A DNA stretch of 23,106 nucleotides. Source: JANLSE01 sp038214135. Lineage in GTDB: Bacteria; Chloroflexota; Chloroflexia; Chloroflexales; Roseiflexaceae. The notes under the pieces are model-generated. The model ran no database searches. It was not told the origin of the DNA and saw only the letters and a program-made list of their open reading frames with translations. Location: NCBI GenBank assembly GCA_038214135.1, contig JBBQSD010000099.1:1-23106 (forward strand). The letters run 5' to 3'. Shown piece by piece: positions 1-8,157 of this stretch. A program made the translations under genes and the position numbers. How positions within the stretch are numbered: the stretch's first letter is position 1; every line of letters begins with the position of its first letter.

Positions 1-365
1 TTCCTGAGTTGGAAGTGTAGCTACTTCCGCAAATGCCTGTTCCAACAATGTCGTCATAGAGCTACCCTAATAGAGCTACATAGAGCTACGTGATTGATCT
101 CTGAATAATGTACATTATTATACCATGTAGAGGCAAACTTGGTCATGACATGGTGAAGTATGATGATCCCCTTCTAATGTGTATTGCACAGACACAACAC
201 CGCGTTCGGGCGTTACCTGCGAGAAGAATACTGATGAGCCAGATGCTCCAGCAGCAGGTGATGGGTGAATTGCCAGCCAGACTAGGCAGCCAGGAGCGCT
301 TGTTGTACTGCAATGCTATCGTCGTTCGGCATGCACAGCCTCAGAAGTACTTGATCGATGTGCCA
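1..365. other. Intergenic stretch without a convincing gene
   Basis: No supported gene is visible. It holds three copies of the 9-mer TAGAGCTAC (57-65, 71-79, 81-89) and a perfect 16-bp palindrome AATAATGTACATTATT (104-119). On the minus strand a 16-codon reading frame starts at an ATG at 332 behind a GAGG motif and stops at 282. The same frame then continues for about 22 codons to a TAA, which could be decayed coding sequence but is too short to assign. A plus-strand frame that runs on into 677 is antisense to the kinase gene and is taken as a shadow. Confidence 0.5.
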
Positions 366-1226
366 TTATGCGTTCTTTTGTGGCAACGCAAGGTGTGGCT
401 CAATGATCACCGCAACGTTAAGTGCCCACTGGACAATATCTTTCCCGCCGAGTTCGAGCCACCAACTTGCATTGAGGCAGGCGTATGCGTAGGTGAACGC
501 CAGTACGCGCCATGGGTCGAGGCTGAGTTGGTCCGCCAGGATCGCCGCATTCGTCAGCAGGCGGGTCTCGTTGTGGACAAGTTCGGGCATGACTGGGTTA
601 CACAGCGTGTTCGCACAGTCATAGGTGCGCTCGCCCACGAGTCCTTTCGGGTCAAAGGCCAGCCAGCCGCGCGATGACTGGCGGATGTTATAGTGATGGA
701 TATCACCATGCAGCACGCGTATGTCGCGCTGATCGGCGAGTAGCCGCTCGGTGAGCGCGGCGCTGCGCACATAGATCGATTTAATGCTAGCCTGCTTGTC
801 CGCAACTGCTTTGGCAAATAGCGCCGCAAACCAGCGATCCAGCGAAACCAGGCCATCAGGCGGCGCATCCTGTGGAATACCAGGGAGTTGTGCGATCACC
901 TCGGCGATGATGCGCGTGGCGCGTTCGTCCTCACCGCGCTCGACCAACGTGGCAAGCTCGTCGCCTGCGGCATACTCCATCAGTTGGGCACCTTCGTCGT
1001 ACCTCAGGAGACGCACCGCACCGTAACCGCCAAAATAGCGGAGCGCCAGCGCGCCACGCTGCTCCTCCGTCTCCGCAGGGGAGAGCAGTTTGAGGACGGC
1101 TGTCTCAGCGCGGTGGGTGACGTTGTAGATATGGCTGGTTCTCGTTTGCGTGAGCAGTTGCGGGTTCGAAAGCTTCCACACAGCTAGATAGTAATTCAGT
1201 TTGTTGGTATTGCTCATAGCTGCCAT
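366..1226 (-). CDS. Aminoglycoside/hydroxyurea kinase-family phosphotransferase (APH(6)-like)
   Basis: A 286-residue protein with the aminoglycoside-phosphotransferase fold. ETAVLKLL near residue 41 supplies the candidate ATP-binding lysine (K46). VLHGDIHHYNI (171-181) is the Brenner catalytic loop, with D175 and N180. FDPKGLVG (191-198) carries the metal-binding Asp. The HGD...DPKG spacing is that of the streptomycin 6-kinase/hydroxyurea phosphotransferase group, which transfers phosphate from ATP to a small hydroxylated substrate in the cytoplasm. The real substrate cannot be read from sequence, and many chromosomal members do not give resistance. ATG at 1226 is used; a second ATG lies nine bases downstream, and neither has a clear Shine-Dalgarno sequence. 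It stands alone: the nearest downstream 365 bases hold no gene, and the next gene upstream is divergent. Family confidence is high, substrate unknown. Confidence 0.85.
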   Translation of the reverse strand: MAAMSNTNKLNYYLAVWKLSNPQLLTQTRTSHIYNVTHRAETAVLKLLSPAETEEQRGALALRYFGGYGAVRLLRYDEGAQLMEYAAGDELATLVERGEDERATRIIAEVIAQLPGIPQDAPPDGLVSLDRWFAALFAKAVADKQASIKSIYVRSAALTERLLADQRDIRVLHGDIHHYNIRQSSRGWLAFDPKGLVGERTYDCANTLCNPVMPELVHNETRLLTNAAILADQLSLDPWRVLAFTYAYACLNASWWLELGGKDIVQWALNVAVIIEPHLALPQKNA

Positions 1227-1332
1227 AATACCATCAGTGCCCTAGAAATACCGCATAATTATCCATAGATTTCGCAGATTATTGGTAGCAATGCTGGCTG
1301 GTTGGATCCCTTATGTCATGCGCGACGCGTAC

Positions 1333-1352
1333 GGGCGGTTCGTGAACCGCCC
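1333..1352. repeat. Dispersed GGGCG palindrome, single copy
   Basis: A 20-bp inverted repeat, GGGCGGTTC-GT-GAACCGCCC, between two divergent genes. It belongs to the same palindrome family as copies at 1929-1991, 9965-10450 and 13830-13848. The arm sequence differs between copies but the arms stay complementary. Confidence 0.7.
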
Positions 1353-1401
1353 ACTGCCAAGATGCTACAATAGGGCTATGTAGAAAAGCAGAGGTGGTGC
1401 T

Positions 1402-1887
1402 ATGCAATACACAGCGTCGCTCTCATTCAGTGGTAACACCGAAAAGGCGTTTGGCCTGGCCGAATTCGCCCTAACCGCAATCGGCTTCCGGCTCACGCAA
1501 CGAACGGCAGAATCGCTGGAGATGGTCGGGCCGGGCATGAACAGCACCAGGGAGAGCGCCCTGGTTGGTGCATCGCGCATCCACATCCTCAGCAATCCTA
1601 GTGCGCTCGCAATCGAGGCCGATCTGGGTGGCGTAGAGCGGATGTCACGCTTCGTGACGCTCTTTCCGCTTGGCCTGGCCCTGTTGCTTGCTATTCTGTT
1701 CGCCATCCTGTTCGGCACGCTCTTCAACACAGGACCCTGGCTCTTCACCATTGTCGCGGTCACGGGCATCAACGCCGTGGTATGGTTGTTGGTCGGGCCG
1801 TGGATGGCACGGCGGATTCGGGCGCGCACATGTCGCGGGCTGGATGCGCTACTCGCCAACATGGTGGCCGTTGGTCAGGCAACCTAA
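1402..1887 (+). CDS. Small membrane protein of unknown function, two C-terminal helices
   Basis: A 161-residue protein I do not recognise. The first ~85 residues are soluble-looking and mixed in character. Two hydrophobic segments follow at about 86-107 (FPLGLALLLAILFAILFG) and 112-135 (LFTIVAVTGINAVVWLLVGP), joined by a very short loop, so both ends probably lie on the same side of the membrane. The tail is Arg-rich (RRIRARTCR, 137-145), which by the positive-inside rule puts it in the cytoplasm. ATG at 1402 is preceded by a GAGGTGG motif about six bases upstream, which supports the start. It is followed by a pair of palindromic repeats and then the STAND-like ATPase on the same strand; co-transcription with that gene is possible but not shown. 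Confidence 0.7.
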   Translation: MQYTASLSFSGNTEKAFGLAEFALTAIGFRLTQRTAESLEMVGPGMNSTRESALVGASRIHILSNPSALAIEADLGGVERMSRFVTLFPLGLALLLAILFAILFGTLFNTGPWLFTIVAVTGINAVVWLLVGPWMARRIRARTCRGLDALLANMVAVGQAT

Positions 1888-1928
1888 CGAACACATATGG
1901 GCGATGGTGCTTTCATTGCGGGCATAGA

Positions 1929-1991
1929 GGGCGTATGCAATACGCCCCAACATATTGATAATCAATGCGTACGGGCGTATCGCATACGCCC
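1929..1991. repeat. Pair of dispersed GGGCG palindromes
   Basis: Two hairpins 44 bases apart: GGGCGTAT-GCA-ATACGCCC (1929-1947) and GGGCGTAT-CGC-ATACGCCC (1973-1991). The first is preceded by CATTGCGGGCATAGAG, which closely matches the flank CATTGCCCGGCATAGAG found in every regular unit of the array at 9965-10450. The whole element, not just the palindrome, is therefore shared. The pair lies directly upstream of the chosen start of the STAND-like gene. Confidence 0.75.
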
Positions 1992-2020
1992 ACCACGAAT
2001 GGCAACTGACGGAGCAACGC

Positions 2021-4996
2021 ATGCACGCCGACACCATCGCGGCCCTGGTTGCGGTCGCCCGGAACCAACAACTCTATGCGCAGGTCGCCCCGGCCATCAC
2101 GGCACAGGAGCATCGGCTTCTTGAACGCACAAGCAATGCCGTGCCGCGCCCGGATCAGATCGCAGCAATCGAATCAGCAATCAAGTCCGTCAACGGTGGC
2201 GTGATTGCGATTGAGGGCGCGCCTGGCACTGGTGTGACAACCCTACTCTGCCAGTTTGCCGCCTCCCACCCTTCCGCGCTGTGGCTGCCATCCGATGATG
2301 CTGGGCTTGGCTATGAAGCGCTGTGTGCCCAGATTATTGCGCTCTATAATCTGCCAGTGCCGCTTGTGCCACCCGCCGCCGGGCGTGATTCAACCGTACT
2401 TGAACAGCTGCTCAGCGAAGCAATGGCTGCACATACAACCGATCAACCACTGTTGCTGGTGATCGATGATCTGCATGGATTTCAGGCCAGTCCGCATCTG
2501 CCACCATTCCCGCTCATGCTGCCAGATGGTGTTATGGTTCTGGCTGGAACAACGCCAGGCGCACGGCTACCACTCCGCCCAATTGTTCGCATTCACCTAT
2601 CGAATGATGGCGAACACCTACATGCCCAACTTGTGCAGGTTGCAAGCAACGTTGGCTATGCACCGGATGCCGCCGAACGCATTGCGACACAGGCGAATGG
2701 ATCATTTCTGTATGTCCGCCTGGTTACTGGGCTGGTTGCGACCAGTCAGATCGATATGGATTCGCTGCCATTCGGGTTGAATGAATTACTGACACTTTGG
2801 TGGAATGATCTGGACTCAATTGATCAGCGGATGTTTGCTCTGTATGCCGCTGCTGGCGAACCATTTGGCCCGCAGCATCTTGCTGCACTCCTCGATACTG
2901 AATACGCCACAATCGATGAGCGCCTGGCGATCTGGCATTGTTTCTTTGATGATATCCAGGGGCGCGCCAGGCTCTGCCATACTGCTATTCACGATCTGAT
3001 TACAGAATATGCGCCTGCCAAACTGGCCCAGGCCCACGCTCAGTTGGCTCGATTGTTGAACCATCAGGATGGCACTGGCCATGGCTTCGTCCCACAGGGG
3101 TATCTGATCAATCATGCGGCCCGCCATATTGCACTCAGCGATCCCCAGACTCGTGCAGAACTCGGCCCGGCAATCGAGCAGCGAGCCTGGATTATTGCCC
3201 AGGAACGCCGCACTGGGTCGATGCGCGCCGCTGCCAATGATCTGATCTGGAGCCTCTCGGCCACCAGGGATGGGCCTGCACTACGGCTCGTCCGTGTTGC
3301 TGCACTGGCTGGAACACTCACACTGCTGGCTCGAACGATTGCCCCAGATGCGATTGGTAGTGCGCTGATGGCAACCATCGAAGCTGGGGGTGCCCGCGAA
3401 CCAGCACTGCGCCGCGCCCGCGCCCTGGTTGATCAACTGCCCAATGGCCGCGATAAAGCCCTGGTACTCCGGCGGCTTGGTGAGGTCTGCTATACCCTAC
3501 GCATGCGCGCCCCGGCCATGCGCATGCTCTCCGAAGCACTTGATCTGGAAACTCAGGGGCTGCCGCGTTCCTGGCGTGATGAGCGAGAAGAGGCCATGGT
3601 CGCTCTGGCGCGTGCTGCAATCGCCGCTGGTGCTTTCGATACCGCACTCGGCATTACCACCCTGATTACCCATCCAGAACGGCGTGGCCTGATCGATACT
3701 GAGGTCGTGCGCCATCTGCTGGCCAATGCAGAATACACCCGCGCCGAAGAAGTCGCCTATGCCATCACCCATCTTGGCACACACGAATGGGCCATGGCCG
3801 AGGTTGCGGTTGGGCATGCCCGTGCTGGCGATAGCCTACGTGCAGAAGAGGTATTGGCAACCCTACGCACCGCAACAGCAACCGCCTGGGTGATTGGCGA
3901 GCTTGCCAGCGATGCCGCCCGTGCTGGCGATCTGGGTGCCGCTACACGGGTTCGTGTCATCCAGAATACGGCATTGCGTGATCGCGCATTGGCACAGATC
4001 GTGCAAGCATATGCTATTGGTCACTGGCTTGATGCGGCATTGGCGGCAGCAGCCGAAATCGATGATGTCCAGATCCGCGCACGCGCACTAGCCGCCGCCG
4101 CCGAGGCCAATCCCGGCCACGCCGAGCCGTTACTTGCCGAGGCTGCACACACAGCTCTAGCGATTACTGGAGAAGAACAACATGCCTTCCTGGCCGTGCT
4201 GGCCGCCACGCACGCAGCAGTCGGGTGGCTCGATCACGCAATGCAAACAGCAGAACGGCTTCCGCCTGGCGAAGAACGTGATCGCGCACAGGCCCGTATT
4301 GCTGTAGCACTGGCACGCCGTGGCGATGATCTGGCCGCACACACGATTGCACTTGGCATTCTGGATGATGATGAACGAGCGTGGGCGCTCGATGAACTTG
4401 CCCGCCAGATCGCAGCAGCAGGCCAGTGGCAATCTGCTTTTAGCCTAACTGCCCAGATTGCCGATACAACCCAACGGGCGCACACAGAGGCGGATCTGGC
4501 GATTGCATGGGCGCGTGCTGGCGATCCAGGGGCTGCCCACCAGTGCGCCGATCAGGTTGTCGTTCCGAGTGAGCGTGTGCGGGCACTCTCGCTGATCGTT
4601 GGGCCATTGGTTGCAGATGGATCACAGCATCTTGTGGCGATTGCTGCTGCCCGCACACCAACAATTGAGCTACGAAGTCGCTATCAGGCAGCGGCAGCAA
4701 CCGCCATGGCACAGCATGGGTTGCTGGAACAGGCCGTGCAGCTCATTGCACAGATTGGTCGCCCGATCGAACAGGCGCGAGCATTGATCACACTCACTCG
4801 TGCTGCAGCTATTGATCATCGGCCATTGGCAATGCACGCACTCGCAGAAGCACTCCATCGAGTGGCCAGGCTTGGTAGGAACGAAACCCTGGCTTGTATC
4901 GCATGGGCCGCCGATGCACTTATTCTGCTTGATCGGCCCGAACTACTGCTGAGTGTTGCTAGCGCCCTGGATGAGATCGATGGCTGGTGGAAGTAA
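2021..4996 (+). CDS. STAND/AAA-type ATPase with C-terminal helical (TPR-like) repeats
   Basis: A 991-residue protein. The frame opens at a TTG at 1955, but that part lies inside a repeat. ATG at 2021 has GGAG six bases upstream (2011-2014) and is preferred. Residues ~40-65 lead into a P-loop-like strand VIAIEGAPGTGVTTLL, with the loop at 66-74, and a Walker B LLLVIDDLHG with Asp149-Asp150. The P-loop lysine of GxxxxGK[ST] is replaced by Val72, so nucleotide binding may be weakened. From about residue 400 to the end the protein is Ala/Arg/Leu-rich with recurring ARAGD and RALAxxA helices every ~35 residues, like degenerate TPRs. Proteins with this NTPase-plus-superhelix layout act as signal-transduction or defence scaffolds, but no effector domain is visible here, so function is unassigned. 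A promoter for the next gene begins immediately after its stop. Confidence 0.8.
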   Translation: MHADTIAALVAVARNQQLYAQVAPAITAQEHRLLERTSNAVPRPDQIAAIESAIKSVNGGVIAIEGAPGTGVTTLLCQFAASHPSALWLPSDDAGLGYEALCAQIIALYNLPVPLVPPAAGRDSTVLEQLLSEAMAAHTTDQPLLLVIDDLHGFQASPHLPPFPLMLPDGVMVLAGTTPGARLPLRPIVRIHLSNDGEHLHAQLVQVASNVGYAPDAAERIATQANGSFLYVRLVTGLVATSQIDMDSLPFGLNELLTLWWNDLDSIDQRMFALYAAAGEPFGPQHLAALLDTEYATIDERLAIWHCFFDDIQGRARLCHTAIHDLITEYAPAKLAQAHAQLARLLNHQDGTGHGFVPQGYLINHAARHIALSDPQTRAELGPAIEQRAWIIAQERRTGSMRAAANDLIWSLSATRDGPALRLVRVAALAGTLTLLARTIAPDAIGSALMATIEAGGAREPALRRARALVDQLPNGRDKALVLRRLGEVCYTLRMRAPAMRMLSEALDLETQGLPRSWRDEREEAMVALARAAIAAGAFDTALGITTLITHPERRGLIDTEVVRHLLANAEYTRAEEVAYAITHLGTHEWAMAEVAVGHARAGDSLRAEEVLATLRTATATAWVIGELASDAARAGDLGAATRVRVIQNTALRDRALAQIVQAYAIGHWLDAALAAAAEIDDVQIRARALAAAAEANPGHAEPLLAEAAHTALAITGEEQHAFLAVLAATHAAVGWLDHAMQTAERLPPGEERDRAQARIAVALARRGDDLAAHTIALGILDDDERAWALDELARQIAAAGQWQSAFSLTAQIADTTQRAHTEADLAIAWARAGDPGAAHQCADQVVVPSERVRALSLIVGPLVADGSQHLVAIAAARTPTIELRSRYQAAAATAMAQHGLLEQAVQLIAQIGRPIEQARALITLTRAAAIDHRPLAMHALAEALHRVARLGRNETLACIAWAADALILLDRPELLLSVASALDEIDGWWK

Positions 4997-4998
4997 GT

Positions 4999-5027
4999 TT
5001 GCCCATAGCATCTATTTCGCGTATAAT
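4999..5027 (+). promoter_or_regulatory. Sigma-70-type promoter for the rodZ-like gene
   Basis: TTGCCC (4999-5004), a 17-base spacer and a perfect TATAAT (5022-5027), starting three bases after the stop codon of the STAND-like gene. Transcription would begin about 30 bases before the ATG at 5065. Confidence 0.6.
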
Positions 5028-5064
5028 GCGATCAACATAAGCAGATGAGGAGTTTGTCATCATT

Positions 5065-5889
5065 ATGAGCCAGCTTGGCGAGCGGCTGCGAACAGCCCGT
5101 GAAAGCCAGGGTATCAGCTTGTCGCAGGCGGCGGCTGAGACGCGCATCCTCCAGCGGTATCTGGTTGCGCTTGAGGAAGGCGATTATGCCAACCTCCCCG
5201 GTGATGTGTATGCTCGTGGCTTCATTCGCAATTATGCACGGCTTCTCGATCTCTCGGCCGAGGAGCTGATTGAGTTATATCGTAGTGATCGTGGGCGCAG
5301 TGAGCCGATCAAGATCATTCAGGCAACTGCGGCACCGCGCATTCGCGGGTTTTCCCTACCAAGTTTTTTTGGTGTATTCTTCGTTGTCCTTTCACTTGTC
5401 GGTATCAGCTATCTTGTGTTGAATGCGACGAGTAGCATGGGTACTGGTGTTGGTGGAGCCGCAACGATTACGCCAACGAATGCACCAACACCGCTGCCCC
5501 TCCCAACCGCCCCACCAGCGCCAACTGATCTTCCATCGATTGCTTCTGCGCCAACTGCCGTGCCAACACTCGGGCCAGCAGGGTTTGTGCCAGTTCCAGC
5601 AACAACCGCAATTCCTGCGCCAACCGCCCAATCAGAGGCTCCGATCATCCTGGAAGTTCGCACGGATGCTGGCAATAGCCCTGGTTCGTGGTTACAGATC
5701 AAGGCCGATGGCAAGACGGTTTTTCAGAAGGTGCTTGGGCCTGGCCAATCGCTGCGCTATACTGCCCAGCGTGATGTGTGGATTCGGGCTGGGAATGCCT
5801 CGGTGGTTTCGCTGACGATCAATGGCCAGCCGCAACCGCCATTGAGTACGACGCCTGGTGAAGTGGTGACGTTTTCTTGGCCACCATAA
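5065..5889 (+). CDS. RodZ-like helix-turn-helix membrane protein (HTH_25 + DUF4115-type tail)
   Basis: A 274-residue bitopic protein. Residues 1-75 form a RodZ-type HTH domain (LGERLRTARESQGISLSQAA, then YLVALEEGDYANLPGDVYARGFIRNYARLL). A single transmembrane helix spans ~98-120 (LPSFFGVFFVVLSLVGISYL). A Pro/Thr/Ala-rich extracytoplasmic linker follows (~130-190). The C-terminal ~80-residue beta-rich domain (WLQIKADGKTVFQKVLGPGQ...FSWPP) matches the DUF4115 layout. RodZ homologues link MreB filaments to the cell-wall elongation machinery; whether this organism has MreB cannot be seen here. ATG at 5065 is used, with GAGGAG (5047-5052) 12 bases away, longer than usual, so the start may be slightly upstream at a non-ATG codon. 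A TTGCCC/TATAAT promoter lies just upstream. Confidence 0.85.
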   Translation: MSQLGERLRTARESQGISLSQAAAETRILQRYLVALEEGDYANLPGDVYARGFIRNYARLLDLSAEELIELYRSDRGRSEPIKIIQATAAPRIRGFSLPSFFGVFFVVLSLVGISYLVLNATSSMGTGVGGAATITPTNAPTPLPLPTAPPAPTDLPSIASAPTAVPTLGPAGFVPVPATTAIPAPTAQSEAPIILEVRTDAGNSPGSWLQIKADGKTVFQKVLGPGQSLRYTAQRDVWIRAGNASVVSLTINGQPQPPLSTTPGEVVTFSWPP

Positions 5890-5917
5890 ACCAGCAATGC
5901 TCCTGTATTTGATCGAT

Positions 5918-5947
5918 GGAGGCGCGGGGGAAACCCTCCGCGCCTCC
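5918..5947 (+). terminator. Strong GC hairpin after the rodZ-like gene
   Basis: GGAGGCGCGG (5918-5927) pairs with CCGCGCCTCC (5938-5947), with three further G-C pairs inside and an AAA loop. It sits between two same-strand genes. No T-run follows, so it may be a weak terminator, a processing site or an mRNA stabiliser rather than a classic intrinsic terminator. Confidence 0.45.
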
Positions 5948-5967
5948 CGTATGCTACTGAGGAACCT

Positions 5968-6465
5968 ATGGCAGCTGAAAGCAGCTTTGATGTTGTGTCT
6001 GAATTCGACCGCCAGGAACTGGTGAATGCGGTCGATCAGACTCTGCGCGATGTTCGTTCGCGCTATGATCTCAAGGATACCAAGACCGAGATTGCCCTGA
6101 ACGAGAAGGATGTCACGATCACAACTGATACGGAAATGACACTGGCAGCCGTTCGGGATATTCTGCAGACGAAGGTGCTGCGCCGCAATCTCTCGCTCAA
6201 GATCTTCAAGGATGGCCCGATTGAGGATATTGCAGGCAGCCGCGTTCGCCAGATCATCACCCTGCAACAGGGCATTCCCGATGATGTCGCCAAGAAGCTC
6301 CAGAAGCTCATCCGCGATAGTTTCCCCAAGGTTCAGCCACGCATCCAGGGCGATGCACTGCGCGTAGGGAGCAAGAGCAAGGATGAGCTTCAGGCAGTGA
6401 TGAAGCTGCTGCGCGAACGCCAGGATGAGTTTAATGTGGCCCTACAATTCAACAACTACAGATAA
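5968..6465 (+). CDS. yajQ: YajQ-family nucleotide-binding protein
   Basis: A 165-residue protein, the usual full length for YajQ (about 163). Hallmarks are the N-terminal SSFDVVSEFDRQELVNAVDQ, the RYDLKDTKT segment near residue 31, and the C-terminal QALR-type strand with KSKDELQAVMKLLR. The fold is two ferredoxin-like halves. Members bind RNA or nucleotides, and at least one (from Xanthomonas) is a cyclic-di-GMP effector; the role here is not established. ATG at 5968 has GAGGA four bases upstream. Its stop is followed at once by an AAGGAG motif (6464-6469) with no long gene behind it. rimO follows on the same strand after 115 bases containing a heptameric repeat. Confidence 0.93.
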   Translation: MAAESSFDVVSEFDRQELVNAVDQTLRDVRSRYDLKDTKTEIALNEKDVTITTDTEMTLAAVRDILQTKVLRRNLSLKIFKDGPIEDIAGSRVRQIITLQQGIPDDVAKKLQKLIRDSFPKVQPRIQGDALRVGSKSKDELQAVMKLLRERQDEFNVALQFNNYR

Positions 6466-6546
6466 GGAGATAGGAGTGAGCATTCGGGAGCCAGGAAATC
6501 AATGCATTCTACGTTCGCATCAGCGGCGTTGATAACCACGATATGC

Positions 6547-6574
6547 TGACTTCTGACTTCTGACTCCTGAATAC
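6547..6574. repeat. Heptameric repeat TGACTTC/TGACTCC
   Basis: Four heptads in a row: TGACTTC, TGACTTC, TGACTCC, TGAATAC. It lies immediately upstream of rimO. The same sequence recurs in inverse orientation at 9889-9913 and partly at 13969-13981, always in intergenic DNA. Confidence 0.7.
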
Positions 6575-6580
6575 AAAGGC

Positions 6581-8002
6581 ATGAAATACCATATTGTCAC
6601 CCTTGGCTGCCCCAAAAACCAGGTCGATAGCGAAGGCATGGGCGGCATTCTTGCGGCTCAGGGCCATACCGCTGTCGCACAGGCCGATCAAGCCGATGTG
6701 CTGATCGTCAATACATGTAGCTTCATTGCCTCGGCCCGCGAAGAAACCCTGAATGTTCTGCGTGAGATGGCGGAGGCGAAGGGTTCGGGCCAGCGCCTGA
6801 TTGCAGCGGGTTGTATGGCCGAAAGCCATGGCGCACTCGTCGGTGGGGTTGCCGGCGTTGATGCGATACTCAGCACCCAGCAGTGGATGAAGATCGGCGA
6901 TGTTCTGGGCGCACAGGCAGAAGGCTCGCCTGCGGCCAGTTCAATCATTCCGCTGACGCTGACGTCAACGCCGCGTGCGGCCAACACGCCAGAGATCCTG
7001 CCACTTGTCGAAACTGGTAGCGATCTCAGCGTTCCGGGTGAGTATGCCGATTGGCGCACCGCCCAGATTCGCCGCCATGCCGGTGGTCCTTCGGCCTATC
7101 TGAAGATCTCGGATGGTTGTAATCTGCGCTGTTCGTTCTGCACCATTCCCAGCTTCAAGGGCGATATGCGCTCGAAGGCGGTTGGTGCCATACTTGGCGA
7201 GGCCCGCGAACTCGCGGCGCAGGGCGTCAAAGAGATCATTCTTGTTGCACAACATCTAACGGATTATGGCCGTGATCTGCGCCTGAAGGATGGCCTGGCG
7301 ACCCTGCTTGAGGAATTGTGCCAGGTACTGCCAGATGATGTGTGGGTTCGGTTGATGTATGCCTACCCACATGGAATCAGCGAGAAACTGATTACGACAA
7401 TGGCGGCCCATCCGCAGATCTGCCGTTACCTGGATATGCCACTTCAGCATGCCCATCCCGAAATGCTGCGGCGCATGCGCCGGCCCCCCGATACGGATCG
7501 AACCAAGGCCATTATTAGCGATCTACGGGCCGCAATGCCGGATCTGGCCGTTCGCTCAACCTTTATTGTTGGGTTCCCAGGCGAGACCCGCGAGGAGTTT
7601 GAGGCGCTGAAGAGTTTCCTCTCCGAAACGCAACTCGACCGTGTTGGCGTGTTTCGTTATTCACTGGAGCCGGGCACGCACGCAGCCACGTTGCCAAACC
7701 AAATCCGCGATAATGTCAAAGAGAAGCGCTGGCACGAAGTCATGCAACTCCAGCAGAAGATCTCGCTGCGGCGTAATCGGCGTTGGGAAGGGCGCACACT
7801 GCGCGTGCTGGTTGAGGGCCAGGGTAGCGCCGATGATGGCAGCGCGCTGGTGGTTGGGCGCTCATTCCGCGATGCACCCGAAGTTGATGGGCAAGTATTC
7901 GTGTGGGGCAGCGCACCGGTCGGCAGTTTCGTTGATGTGCGCGTCACGCAGGCGCTGGAATATGATCTGTGGGGTGAGCCGGTGGCTGTTGTGGCAGGGT
8001 GA
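6581..8002 (+). CDS. rimO: Ribosomal protein uS12 methylthiotransferase RimO
   Basis: A 473-residue radical-SAM methylthiotransferase that adds a methylthio group to the conserved aspartate of ribosomal protein uS12. The N-terminal MTTase domain has the three cluster cysteines C10 (LGCPKN), C46 (NTCSFI) and C78 (AAGCMAE). The radical-SAM motif CNLRCSFC supplies C180, C184 and C187. The C-terminal ~70 residues (from about LRRNRRWEGRTLRVLVEG) fit a TRAM domain. RimO rather than MiaB is favoured by the VTLGCPKNQVDSE start and the SFCTIPSFKGDMRS context. A linker of ~50 residues between the first two domains (about 112-165) is rich in Pro/Ser/Thr and looks lineage-specific. The start ATG 6581 matches the family N-terminus, though the Shine-Dalgarno sequence is poor (AAAGGC directly adjacent). 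Confidence 0.93.
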   Translation: MKYHIVTLGCPKNQVDSEGMGGILAAQGHTAVAQADQADVLIVNTCSFIASAREETLNVLREMAEAKGSGQRLIAAGCMAESHGALVGGVAGVDAILSTQQWMKIGDVLGAQAEGSPAASSIIPLTLTSTPRAANTPEILPLVETGSDLSVPGEYADWRTAQIRRHAGGPSAYLKISDGCNLRCSFCTIPSFKGDMRSKAVGAILGEARELAAQGVKEIILVAQHLTDYGRDLRLKDGLATLLEELCQVLPDDVWVRLMYAYPHGISEKLITTMAAHPQICRYLDMPLQHAHPEMLRRMRRPPDTDRTKAIISDLRAAMPDLAVRSTFIVGFPGETREEFEALKSFLSETQLDRVGVFRYSLEPGTHAATLPNQIRDNVKEKRWHEVMQLQQKISLRRNRRWEGRTLRVLVEGQGSADDGSALVVGRSFRDAPEVDGQVFVWGSAPVGSFVDVRVTQALEYDLWGEPVAVVAG

Positions 8003-8043
8003 CGTTTTTGACAGGGTGAACCTGATGCGGTGACTTGGTGAGG

Positions 8044-8132
8044 GGTGACAAGGTGATCGAGGCTTATGAAACGTGGTACAGCTTCGATCAAACATCTGTC
8101 ACCTTGTCACCTTGTCACCTTGTCACCTTGTC
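8044..8132. repeat. Tandem ACCTTGTC repeat with an inverted partner, between convergent genes
   Basis: Four perfect copies of ACCTTGTC (8101-8132), preceded at 8044-8056 by GGTGACAAGGTGA, which is the exact reverse complement of TCACCTTGTCACC inside the array (8099-8111 and later registers). RNA from either strand could fold into a 13-bp stem. It lies between the ends of rimO and the blaI-like gene and may act as a bidirectional terminator. Confidence 0.6.
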
Positions 8133-8157
8133 AATGAAGACGGTCGTCCGGTTCCCT

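Noticed and set aside
108..677. 189-codon plus-strand frame as a gene
   Set aside because: Over half of it is antisense to a kinase gene with intact catalytic motifs, its start has no ribosome-binding site, and its product matches nothing recognisable.
366..1226. Clinically relevant streptomycin-resistance gene on a mobile element
   Set aside because: The family match is real, but composition resembles the surrounding chromosome and no transposase, integron or flanking element is visible; the substrate is unknown.
1955..2020. Upstream TTG start for the STAND-like ATPase
   Set aside because: The extra 22 codons lie across the palindromic repeat pair and lack a ribosome-binding site; ATG 2021 has GGAG at the right distance.
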